Below, in pieces: positions 1-7,992 of a stretch of 16,652 nucleotides of DNA. The DNA is taken from assembly GCA_943704525.1 (NCBI GenBank), contig CALSCQ010001735.1:1-16652 (forward strand), given 5' to 3'. This stretch comes from Pigoraptor vietnamica (Eukaryota > Opisthokonta > Filasterea). A program made the position numbers and the translations under genes. The notes under the pieces were generated by a model. It worked only from the letters and a program-made list of their open reading frames with translations, had not been told where the DNA came from and did not search any database. Every line of letters begins with the position of its first letter. Position 1 is the first letter of the stretch.

Positions 1-56
1 GGGGGGGAACGGGGAAGGCAGACATTATCAGCACGCACCAAACAGCGCGCACTCAC

Positions 57-1510
57 CAGTTTGGACCGTATCATCGCACACCGCCGCGCGAGTTGTCGCA
101 GTGCAGCGCATGCATCGGCGGTCAAAAGTCTGTCGGTGCACGTGAGCAGCGCATACAGCCACTCGGCCTGCGGACATTAGGGGAGGTGTGTGAGAGTGAT
201 ACCCTCCAAAACGTCCATACGAAGAGCAACATCCCTCTAACGACAGAAGATATGCATGGGACATTTGAACCCTTGGCGAGGCACAGCAACAAACGCACAC
301 AAACCAACGCCCGGTACACAGAACTGTGAGGCCACAATAGGACACAGCGGGTCACAACATGCCACCAAAGGACAGACACCCACATGGCTCTGGTTCAAAG
401 CGCCCGTTTCTTGCATCCAAAAGTCGCTAAACTTGAACAGCTTCAGAATCAACCGCTGCGTTGGGAAAGCGCGAGTTGCGAGTTATGATAAACACTTTCA
501 CAATACGAATATCATACGTCGTTTGACGAAAGTATGGCCGTGCGTGCACACGAAACAGCAGAGAACAGCGGGCGAGGTACCTGCTCCATGCTAGCGACAA
601 CGCTGAGAAGAGGACGAACGTCCGTCTCTTTCGTGCGCAGGCATATGGCGCGCCACGACTGCATGTCCTCTACTGGGGGAAGGGTGGCCGTCGGAGCAAC
701 GTCGGGGTGCTGCGCGCGGTACCGACTCACGGCCTGAGAAGAAAACAAGCATGAGATTAGCATGCAACGACAACGAGTCAACTTAGGATATTAGCCGCTC
801 AACGGAAGCAAAGGGTGGCACACGGATGCGAAAGGATGCACAAACAACGCTTGAAATCGCACGCTGCACCTGACGAGTTCTCGCAAAGGCAGAGACGACC
901 TCATTCTGCCAGCGCCGCGTGGGAAGGTACTCCTCGGGAGAAGTGAGGTAGCTTGGAGACTGCAGTCGAGCATTGCGATTGAGTATGAGGGAACCCAACA
1001 CGGGGAGACAGTCGAGTAATGAGATTGAGTATGAGAGAACCCAACACGTGCATCACACGTGAGGGATCACAACGCACAAAAACACGCACAAACACTTGTC
1101 CGTACGCACGCTCATGTCACACAACAGTTCGACGCACTCACATTTTGCACTTTGACAGTTTGCCGTGTTCCAAACGAGCTCGTGTCCATCGTCGACACAA
1201 CGACTTGTGGGCACTGTAGCGCCTCGCGCCTGCGCAAAAAAGCATACCCAACATTCAGACCGAAAACGGCGCATGCATGTCTAGAAAATATTCACTGAGA
1301 GCGCGACGCACGGCGACGCAGCGAATATAATGTTATTACAAATGGTTGCTTCAGCACACACACAACAAAGTAACGAACATCGAGCGCCCCCACTCACCTC
1401 ACTCTACGAATGTACTCCTCGCCCGTCTCCGGCGGCCTTTCGAGGTCGTCGTTTTCGTCATCCGACACATACATTGCGCGCGGCATGAGCGCATCGTCCT
1501 CGTCCGCCAT
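57..1510 (-). CDS. GEMIN2: Gemin2 (SMN-interacting protein 1) homologue, 3' end outside window
   Basis: Gemin2 is the SMN-complex subunit that holds the Sm pentamer during spliceosomal snRNP assembly. Six exons, read on the minus strand, keep frame throughout: 1510-1398, 1229-1142, 959-870, 733-581, 455-384 and 167-57, giving 209 residues before the left edge. Family landmarks in order are PPETGEEYIRRVRREA followed by CPQVVV (about residues 26-50), PEEYLPTRRW near residue 75, a W-x-x-x-C element before PLLSVVASMEQ (about 138-148), then EWLYALLTC and LRQLARRCAMIRSKL (174-209). Animal Gemin2 is about 280 aa, so roughly the last 50-70 residues lie beyond position 1; the last exon ends in a good GTGAGT donor. 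The start was chosen at 1510 because the Met sits in a strong Kozak-like context and leads directly into the acidic N-terminus. Exon 3 uses a weak GTGCAG donor and exon 4 a GTACCT donor. Identification is by remembered family motifs, not by search. Confidence 0.88.
955..1048. repeat. Tandem duplication spanning the Gemin2 intron 2/exon 3 boundary
   Basis: Positions 955-1002 and 1004-1048 are near-identical direct copies sharing gtatgag, gaacccaacacg and agtcgag. The exon-proximal copy holds the functional minus-strand acceptor CTGCAG of exon 3. The distal copy lacks three bases (equivalent to 961-963), which removes the CAG. Confidence 0.85.
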
Positions 1511-1768
1511 GGTCGCCTCTGAAGCGCAAGCTAATGCGACGTATTTCTCAGAAATCTACACGATAAATGATGAATCATCAGCATCGACAGCTGAGACATG
1601 ACATCACGCTTCCCTCACAGCAGGGTCCAGACAAGGTCAAAGACGTCCGGACAATATTGCCCTTGTTGCGAAATCAGCCGGCGTTATGGCATAAGTTTCA
1701 TCCAGCGAACGAAAGAAGAAATCTGAGCCTTTTTATCTCTCTCATTACACTTTTGAGCAGCTGTAAAG
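1511..1768. promoter_or_regulatory. Shared intergenic region between divergent Gemin2 and reductase genes
   Basis: These 258 bases separate the Gemin2 start (minus) from the reductase start (plus), so they must hold both 5' UTRs and promoters. I see no convincing TATA box and no open frame of interest. A short AT-richer stretch with tttttatctctctcattac lies about 20-40 bases upstream of the reductase ATG and could be an initiator/UTR region. The assignment rests on position only. Confidence 0.45.
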
Positions 1769-3678
1769 ATGGCGTCTTCGTCGCCTGTTGTTATTGTGAC
1801 GGGTGCTTCGCGTGGTATTGGCCGCGCGTGCGCCGTTCGCCTCACGCAACTGGGCGCCCGCCTTGTGCTTAAGTGAGTCCCTTGTCACGCTCTTCACTTC
1901 GTTTCTGTTGTGCTTAAGTGAGTCCCTTGTCACGCTCTTCACTTCGTTTCTGTTGTGCTTAAGTGAGTCCCTTGTCACGCTCTTCACTTCGTTTCTGTTG
2001 TGCTGAAGTGAGCCCCTTGTCACGCTCTTCATTTCTCTGTGCTGGAGTGAGCCCCTTGTCACTCTTCACGTCGTCTCTGCTTCATCGCTGTGTCGACGGG
2101 CGTTTGGAGAGCTGTTTGCTTCAATGTTATGGTCGTTCAAATATGTCTATCCATTGCGCGCTGACGGATATCCGCACGCAGTGGCGTGAGCGAGGCCAAT
2201 CTGAAGCGCCTCTCTGACGAACTTGGCGGCGATCCCTCCTCGCGCGTGTGCGTTGCGGGCGATGTGTCTGATGTCGAGGTGTGCAAGCGCCTCGTGGATG
2301 CCGCCGTGTCTCGCTTTGGGCGCATCGACGCTGTCGTCAACAACGCCGGGTGAGTGGAACACACGCGATGCAATTCATGTCATCTGTCACTCACAACCGA
2401 GAGGGTGCCATCACTATAACAGCATATCACCGCTGATGCGACTCTCGTGTGAGCAGCGTGCTGGGCGATGTGAAGCGCATCGTGGACACGAACCCGATGG
2501 AGTTTTCGCGCACGCTCGAAGTGAACGTCCGCGGGCCGTTCGTGCTCACACAGGTTGGTGAAGACCATCGTCAAACCATATTGATTCACACGTGTATGCA
2601 GCATGCAAACCTGTCTTTCTGCCTACTCTTTCTCCCACATTGCGCCCTTCTCCGCACTTTGCATTTGACGCGTACCACGCTTCACATCTGTACGCATACG
2701 TTGACTTAATCGCTGTTCGGATGCCAGCTGGCCATCCCCGAACTGCGCAAAACTCGCGGCCGCATCGTCAACGTCAGCAGTGGCGCTGCGACCCACGCGT
2801 ATGCCGGCTGGAGCTCATACTGCGCGTGAGTACCCACTTGTGTGTGTGTGTGTGTGTGTGTGCGTGTGTGTGTGTGTGTGCGTATGTGTGTGTGTGTGTG
2901 TGTGTGTATGCGTGTGTGTGTGTATGTGAGTGTGATGTGTGTGAGAGAGAGAGAGAGAGAGTGTGTGTGTGTGTGTGTATGTGTGTGTGTGTCATCATGT
3001 CGCACTTAGTCGAACCCCTGCCCAATTGCATGCAACACTTCACCTTGCAATTGTCTCGTGACACAACTACGCATGCGACTGCTCGTACGCTCACGCAGCT
3101 CCAAAGCGGCGCTCAACATGCTGACGATGTGCGTCGCAACGGAAGAGCCTGACGTCATTGCCGTCGCTCTCCGACCGGGCGTTGTCGGTGGGTGTTTGTA
3201 AACAAAGGGTGCATGCTGCTTGTGTGCATGCGCGTGCGTGCTATTCGTGTGAATATCTTGTCAGTTCCGTAAGGCATGTCTCATGCCTTGGGCTCACGCA
3301 CCGCAGAAACCGACATGCAAGCCGACGTCCGCAGCAAGGGTAAGTGCGCACCCTCGATTGTATGAACACGCGTGCGACCCTCAACGCCTGAATTACGTGC
3401 ACACGCACTTGGTGTCCACACTCTCACAATCACTCGCCCATAATATAAATTCATCGACATTTGACGCCCTGTGTGCCTCAGGCCCCGGCGCCATGGACGC
3501 GGGTGTTCTCACATTCATGAAGACGGCGCACGAGGAGGGCAAGCTGCTCTCGCCGTTCGTCCCCGCCGAGGTCATCGCGCGCATGTCGGTGGACGCTGAA
3601 CTGGCCAAGGAGTGGTCGGGCAAGTACTTTTCGTACGACGACGCCGCCGTCAAGGAATATCTCGCCAAGTTTGCGTAG
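1769..3678 (+). CDS. Short-chain dehydrogenase/reductase, sepiapterin/benzil reductase type
   Basis: A classical SDR, an NAD(P)H-dependent cytosolic oxidoreductase. Exons 1769-1872, 2182-2349, 2457-2553, 2728-2825, 3099-3187, 3307-3339 and 3482-3678 join in frame to 261 residues. Visible motifs are TGASRGIG (residues 11-18, dinucleotide loop), NNAG (88-91), VNVSS with the catalytic Ser (140/141), YCASK with catalytic Tyr154 and Lys158, and a PGVVETDMQ segment just after the active site. The C-terminal [10 protein letters not shown] resembles the ending of fungal IRC24/YIR035C-type enzymes and sepiapterin reductase relatives. Substrate cannot be read from sequence. The start Met immediately precedes the Rossmann strand, with normal SDR spacing. 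Exon 6 is only 33 nt. Intron 1 carries a tandem repeat of its own donor and intron 4 a GT/GA microsatellite. The gene is convergent with a dihydropteridine reductase, which makes a pterin link tempting but unproven. Confidence 0.88.
1865..2079 (+). repeat. 45-bp tandem repeat copying the exon 1/intron 1 donor of the reductase
   Basis: Three essentially identical 45-bp units start at 1865, 1910 and 1955, followed by two diverged, shortened units at 2000 and 2039. Each begins with the last exon bases (gtgcttaa) and the donor gtgagt. In the gene's frame, continuing past the first donor reads AAG TGA, a stop, so only the first donor yields protein. Confidence 0.9.
2839..2992 (+). repeat. GT microsatellite with GA block in reductase intron 4
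   Basis: An impure (GT)n tract with GTGC/GTAT interruptions and a (GA)n block at 2942-2961. It lies entirely inside the intron between 2826 and 3098. It opens long meaningless frames of Cys/Val or His/Thr repeats. Confidence 0.95.
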
Positions 3679-3914
3679 TGGGCGAAAGGGGCATGGCGCA
3701 CACCACGCCACGCCGCGTTGCGACTGACGAACGGGTCTCGTTCATAGGAATTCTGTTGTTGCGCAGACCTCTTCAATTACATAAAAGCACACACACACTT
3801 GCCGTGAATATTTCTAGTGCTGGGGACAGTGCCGCCCTCATTTGACTGTAGACACTGTTCACTGTCGCATTTCATTTTCAAACGAGTGGATTTCTAAGTC
3901 GCACGGCTCTCTCT
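3679..3914. other. Short convergent 3' intergenic region
   Basis: These 236 bases lie between the stop codons of the reductase (plus) and QDPR (minus) and must contain both 3' UTRs and polyadenylation sites. An aattacataaaagcac element at about 3775 is a possible plus-strand poly(A) signal region. Nothing else is recognisable. Confidence 0.4.
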
Positions 3915-5861
3915 TCAGTCCGTGGGCACGTACACGGTGACGCCCTGCTTCGTGATCACTTGGAGGAGCGCGCCGTTGGGTGCGGCCGTCGCTTTGGACG
4001 CCCACGCAAAGAATTGGCTGCAGAAAAAGGAGCGCGTTACTCGGCGGTGGAGAGGGCATTGAGGGGAATAAGGCAGTCGGACGTCCGAATTCGCTTCGCC
4101 ACGAAATCACACGCACAAGTCACAAAAAGATCAAAGTTCACACAATCGCATTCAAAAGAAGTGCCTTGCTGGCACCAACGCGAACCCTCGATGCGTGCGA
4201 TTCAAAGTGTCGGCACAGGCGCGTCCAATAGTGCAAACATAATGCATGCGCGCGGTCCCCAACCTGGCGAGCTCCTCGCGGGGCGTCCACGTGCCAAAGT
4301 CCGAGTCCGGCATGAACTTGCGGTTCATCGGCGTGTCGATTGTCACGCTGCGAGCGCAAGAGAGTTGAGACGCACAGCCATCGCAAGAAGGAGAAGAGCG
4401 AAATCGAAAGGGAAGCGTGGACATCCACCGAAAAACACACAGGCAAGATGAGCAAGGGGATATAAACAATACAGGCCGCCCTAGGTGCGTCGCATGGCGC
4501 GTGCAATAGCATTCCCTGCGCATGCTGCACACTCACGGGAGAACGGCGAGCACGGCTGCGCCCGCGGGAAGTCCGCCGGAGGGCGCCGCGAGGCTCTTCA
4601 CGAGCTGGTGCACGGCGCCCTTCGCAAGGCCGTACCCAATCATACCTGCAACAGTAACGCGCACGTGAGTTGGCGACGAAGAGAGGAAGGGAAGGAAGGG
4701 GAGAAGGAGGGCGGGGAGACTATAAGGAGTAAGATTCGACAGTGGAGTGCATATGTGATACACCCTCGCTGAAATGAAGCCACGACGACATATGTCTCAT
4801 CATTGACACACATGGCGACTGGTGGCGAAGCATAGTGGGAGAACGAAGGCGAGTGTGCAAAGTGAGAGGACGCACCGGGCGTGCCGTGGAGCGCGGGCTG
4901 GGCGCCGGTGAGCGCAAGAAAGCCATTGCTGCAAGAGCGGACGATGAGCGAAGACTCGTGTCGATGCACACTCGTACACTACACAGACGTAACACAAACG
5001 CGAGTCACGCGCGCAGCTTCAGAGATGCAGCACATACGCACACACACGAACACGCATACACGCGACGCGGGCGTGGTACGACGCACTACTCACGGGGCAA
5101 GGAAACGGGACGCAATCTGAGCGGAGATAACCGACGTCCACACGCTCTGCTTGATCATGAGCTCCGTGTTCTTCACGAGGTCTGATTGGCGTGTGACAGT
5201 GCTCAGTATGGATGCACACACACACACACATGCACACACACACACATGCACACACACACACATGCACACACACATGCACACACACACACACACACAAACA
5301 CATGCATGTGCCCGCACAAACTTCTCAGTACTCACCAGGCGACGCCGCATTGCCGCCAGCCCAACCACCCGCCACGCAGAGCACGGCATCAACCTTCGTC
5401 CCCTTGAGGATGTTCGCGAGGCTGTCATCGACCTGGCGACGACACACGAGAACAGACTTCAGCGGCCTGTTTCAATGCAACTAAATCACGCGCAGCCCCG
5501 CACGCACCGCCTTCGCCTGCTGCTCGAAACCGTCGTTGGCGCCAAGCACGACGTTCGCGTTTGCCTCGTCGTTCGCCACGAGGTCGATGGACGTCACATG
5601 CTAAAGGAGCGCGGACACATTGAAACATTAGGCACCTCGACCAATACACAACCGCGGCCATCCAACAGTGACACACAGGACTATTGAGCCCTAACACTCT
5701 AAATTCCACGACTACGCAGTCGTTGAAGTCAAAGCAGGCACTCGAGAGCCTCCGTCACATGAAAAGCCACTCCCACGCACCCAGCTCTTGGAGCGGAAGA
5801 AGGAGACGATGGTCGAGCCGAGTGCGCCGCGGCCGCCGTACACGATGACGTGCTGAGACAT
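3915..5861 (-). CDS. QDPR: Quinoid dihydropteridine reductase (DHPR/QDPR)
   Basis: DHPR regenerates tetrahydrobiopterin from quinonoid dihydrobiopterin with NADH. Minus-strand exons 5861-5781, 5600-5508, 5432-5336, 5181-5094, 4928-4876, 4645-4537, 4347-4264 and 4017-3915 join in frame to 235 aa; the human enzyme is 244. Visible: VYGGRGALG cofactor loop (7-15); Asp33 after the second strand, the residue giving NADH preference; AGGWAGG (79-85); [10 protein letters not shown] helix; [13 protein letters not shown]; the catalytic Tyr142 and Lys146 in [14 protein letters not shown]; and [16 protein letters not shown] near residue 180. It ends in a family-typical ALLQVIT strand and a short tail. The start lies two residues before the first beta strand. 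All catalytic features are present, so it should be active. Its divergent neighbour is the RING-less SUMO-motif gene, and a broken copy of its first exon lies at 7389-7439. Confidence 0.95.
5215..5306. repeat. CA microsatellite in QDPR intron 3
   Basis: A (CA)n tract broken by regularly spaced CATGCA units, within the intron between exons 3 and 4 of QDPR (5182-5335). Confidence 0.95.
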
Positions 5862-6261
5862 TGCTGCGAGTCTTTCGAGTGTGTCTGCGTGTCTGTGTGC
5901 GCTTGAGCCCAACAGCGTGAAGAGAAAATGAAGCCGTGAAGCACGCACGGCAGGGGGCGTACGCGTCACGTGGTTGATGTCGTAACGTGACGTTACTCTC
6001 GAAATAGCTTCTAACCCTCACCCTCGACCACATTCAGATGCACTTAGATAAGACAGTAAACAACCTGTGCGCGACTTTGAAGTTCCACTCTCTTTGTCGC
6101 TTTGAAATCTCTATCGTCGTTGACTCAGAGAGACCGTCACTTTTCCGTTCTCTTTCCTTTTTGCCTGCTCTGTTTCACACCGCAGTTTACACTTTTTACA
6201 TAACCCCGTTAATCCCGCGCGCCGCCGGCGTACTGAGGCGTGCGACCGCTGCCGTACGGAC
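5862..6261. promoter_or_regulatory. Divergent intergenic region between QDPR and RING-less paralogue (copy 1)
   Basis: About 400 bases between two divergent starts. It is recognisably related to 7440-7992 in the same order: a tgtgcgcttgagc block just upstream of QDPR, a gcgtcacgtg block, a 28-base block at 6011-6038 (ctaaccctcaccctcg then ccacattcaga), a ctttgaaatctct block near 6100, and a common leader ending ggacatgga at the plus-strand start. Conservation between diverged copies suggests shared promoter elements; no classical TATA box is obvious. Confidence 0.6.
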
Positions 6262-7113
6262 ATGGATTCCGACCCATGGGACGAATTTTCGGACGACAAT
6301 TACGACCATGACGATGAGTACGATGCGTACGATCAAGCGTCCGAGGGCGCGTGGAGCGACGGGCACGAACAAGATTGGGAGACCAGCGGAATTATCGAAC
6401 ACGACACGCACGAGACTGTCGGAATAATCGAATACGACACGCCTGCGGAGACTGTCGGGATAATCGAACACGACACGCCTGTGGAGACCAGCGGAATAAT
6501 CGAATACGACTCTGATGATTATTCTGCGCCTGCCGCCGAGTACCACCCCGTGCACGTACCGTCGACTTTTGGGACTGGGCCGATCACGAGGACGCAACCG
6601 TCGAGTGTTGGGAGTGGGCCGAGGTGGACGCAACCGTCGACCGTTGGGAGTGGGCCGAGGTGGACACAACCGTCGACCGTTGGGAGTGGGCCGATCGCGA
6701 GGACGCAACCGTCGAGTGTTGGGAGTGGGCCGAGGTGGACACAACCGTCGACCATTGGGAGTGGGCCGATCGCGAGGACGCAACCGTCGAGGGTTGGGAG
6801 TGCGCCAATCGCGCGGACGCAACCGTCGACCGTTGGGAGTGGGCCAATCGCGAGGACGCATCCGTCGACCGTTGGGAGTGGGCCGAGGTGGGCGCAACCG
6901 TCGAGTGTTGGGAGTGTGTCGAGGGCGCAACACACGCCTGGAAACAGCTCCCAAGCGACCAGGCACAGGCCCCGATCTCACCGTGCCAACACCGCCGACA
7001 AGTCGCACACGTGTCGCCACCTCCCCCGCGGAACTGACTCCGCCTCCAAAGGGGAGGAAGAGGGCGCACGACGATATGGTTGGAAGGACGTCCGTGTCGT
7101 CAACGAACGCTAG
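6262..7113 (+). CDS. RING-less paralogue of the downstream SUMO-targeted ligase, possibly a decaying copy
   Basis: The 283-aa frame starts with an acidic N-terminus (PWDEFSDD, SEGAWSDG, DSDDYSAPAAEYHPVHV) that aligns with the gene at 7993 (PWDWFSDD, SEGAWSGG, DSDYAPPAAVYPPVHV). Residues 40-83 hold four tandem copies of an ETxGIIExD unit; copies 2 and 3 read VGII next to acidic residues, fitting the V-x-I-I type of SUMO-interaction motif. Residues 100-223 are ten 11-13-residue repeats of the PSTVGSGPRWTQ/PSTVGSGPIARTQ kind. After about residue 224 the frame no longer matches the paralogue: the homologous tail (GRKRAHDD, then a GTAGGG donor at 7122) lies in frame 2. No RING domain exists. It could be a pseudogene or a translated SUMO-binding protein without ligase activity. 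Confidence 0.55.
   Translation: MDSDPWDEFSDDNYDHDDEYDAYDQASEGAWSDGHEQDWETSGIIEHDTHETVGIIEYDTPAETVGIIEHDTPVETSGIIEYDSDDYSAPAAEYHPVHVPSTFGTGPITRTQPSSVGSGPRWTQPSTVGSGPRWTQPSTVGSGPIARTQPSSVGSGPRWTQPSTIGSGPIARTQPSRVGSAPIARTQPSTVGSGPIARTHPSTVGSGPRWAQPSSVGSVSRAQHTPGNSSQATRHRPRSHRANTADKSHTCRHLPRGTDSASKGEEEGARRYGWKDVRVVNER
6379..6510 (+). repeat. Four tandem SUMO-interaction-like coding repeats
   Basis: Units of 33-36 bp starting gagac(c/t) encode ETSGIIEHDTH, ETVGIIEYDTPA, ETVGIIEHDTPV and ETSGIIEYDSD. The paralogue at 7993 has one copy (ETVGIVEDSS), so the repeat expanded in this copy only, or contracted in the other. Confidence 0.8.
6559..6930 (+). repeat. 36/39-bp coding minisatellite, ten units
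   Basis: Ten units begin ccgtcga and continue gttgggagtgggcc. They come in two alternating forms: 36 bp (gaggtggac ending) and 39 bp (gatcgcgaggac ending), with a 33-bp final unit. All unit lengths are multiples of three, so no unit shifts the frame. All six reading frames are open from about 6624 to 6935. The paralogue has one unit-like segment (PSSHIGSGP). Confidence 0.92.
6945..7010 (+). repeat. Extra copy of ligase exon 2 start inside the paralogue's first exon
   Basis: This segment (ccaagcgacc, gcacagg, then accgtgccaacaccgccgac) closely matches the beginning of exon 2 of the full ligase at 8631-8697, including a preceding CAG like an acceptor. A second, more damaged match with a real-looking upstream intron lies at 7319-7370. 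The paralogue thus holds two exon-2-like segments. Confidence 0.7.
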
Positions 7114-7318
7114 TGGTGCAGGTAGGGCCCTCTCTTCTTTGTCTTTGCTCTTCTCATCCTGTTTTTCCCGCGTAACGCGTGCGTGCGCCGGTGGCTTTGG
7201 ATGCGTTTCAATGCGACTCCGGTGCTATCGCCGGCTGCAATCCAAGTTATTGCGGCTGTCAGCTTCTGTCCACGCGTTCGTGCACAATCGATTTCTAATC
7301 GCATTGTTGGCGTACTCG

Positions 7319-7388
7319 CAGCCAAGCGACCACCCCGATGCTGTGCCAACACCGCCGACAAATCGGCGCACCCTCCCACGCACGGCGC
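7319..7388 (+). pseudogene. Truncated exon 2 remnant of the RING-less paralogue
   Basis: After a ctcgcag acceptor at 7321 the sequence reads AAKRPP like exon 2 of the full ligase (AAKRPRTGP). It has lost the bases coding for VIDLT and runs out of the ligase frame. Homology continues to about 7388 (cccacgcacggcgc) and stops where antisense QDPR exon 1 begins. If joined to the donor at 7122 the product would end at a TGA at about 7429, inside the QDPR fragment. Confidence 0.6.
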
Positions 7389-7439
7389 TGTCTTCCCCAA
7401 AGGACCCGCTCCGCCGTACACGATAATGTGATGAGACAT
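7389..7439 (-). pseudogene. Broken copy of QDPR exon 1 (17 codons)
   Basis: On the minus strand this reads MSHHIIVYGGAGPLGKT, matching [17 protein letters not shown] of QDPR residues 1-17. The cofactor loop is preserved at the protein level although about a third of the bases differ. Just beyond, at 7388, sequence becomes antisense ligase exon 2 (APCVGG), so the frame is chimeric and continues open to 7110 without any QDPR features. This marks one end of the duplicated segment. A functional product is unlikely. Confidence 0.8.
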
Positions 7440-7992
7440 GGTTGCGAGTTTTAAGCGTCAGTGTGCGCTTGAGCGTACGGGAAAGGGAAAATGAATTGAG
7501 CGATTGCGTGTGCGTCACGTGCGTGGATGGCGTTACACGCGAAGGAAAGTCCGTTACAGCCAAAAATCGTCATCGAATTTTCCGGCGCGCACGAAACACC
7601 CACCCTGCGCCACACTCGCGCCATCATCGGAGGGCTCCTAACCCTCACTCTCGCCCACATTCAGACGCCCGTGCATGTTCGCTGGCGAACAATGTGCGCA
7701 GAGGTATTTCGACAAACCTTTTGAAAATCGCGATTTTTGAACGGCTAAAAGTCCTCTTTTTCTTTTGCCGCGCTTTGAAATCTCTGTCGTGGCGTGTTGA
7801 CCCGAAAGGCCATTGCCTTTGTGCGCTTTTTTTCCCCGCCTTTTTTTTTGGCGGCGTTCATTTCTTCGTCGACTCGAGTTATCTTCCCTGTTTCGCACCT
7901 CGGTCGTCCCACTTTTTACACATACGGCGCATGAAGATTATCCCGGCGCGTACGTGCGCTTCGCGCCTAGCGTGCGTCGCTGCTGTGCGGAC
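7440..7992. promoter_or_regulatory. Duplicated divergent intergenic region (copy 2), upstream of the ligase
   Basis: 553 bases without a gene. It matches 5862-6261 in order but is longer, with insertions such as about 7560-7630 and 7680-7780. The most conserved block is 7638-7665 (ctaaccctcactctcg then ccacattcaga). T-rich stretches at 7755-7765 and 7828-7850 precede the ligase start. It presumably holds the ligase promoter and 5' UTR. Confidence 0.55.

Noticed and set aside
1865-2079. CRISPR-like array
   Set aside because: Units are contiguous with no spacers, contain a splice donor and sit in a eukaryotic intron.
2592-3152. 186-codon plus frame rich in Cys/Val, and similar His/Thr frames at other microsatellites
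   Set aside because: They are translations of GT/CA dinucleotide repeats within introns.
6196-7020. Long minus-strand frame of 274 codons over the minisatellite
   Set aside because: It exists only because the repeat lacks stops in every frame; the plus frame has the homologous acidic N-terminus and start context.
7110-7439. 109-codon minus-strand frame starting like QDPR
   Set aside because: Only the first 17 codons match QDPR; the rest is antisense ligase sequence, so it is a duplication junction rather than a gene.
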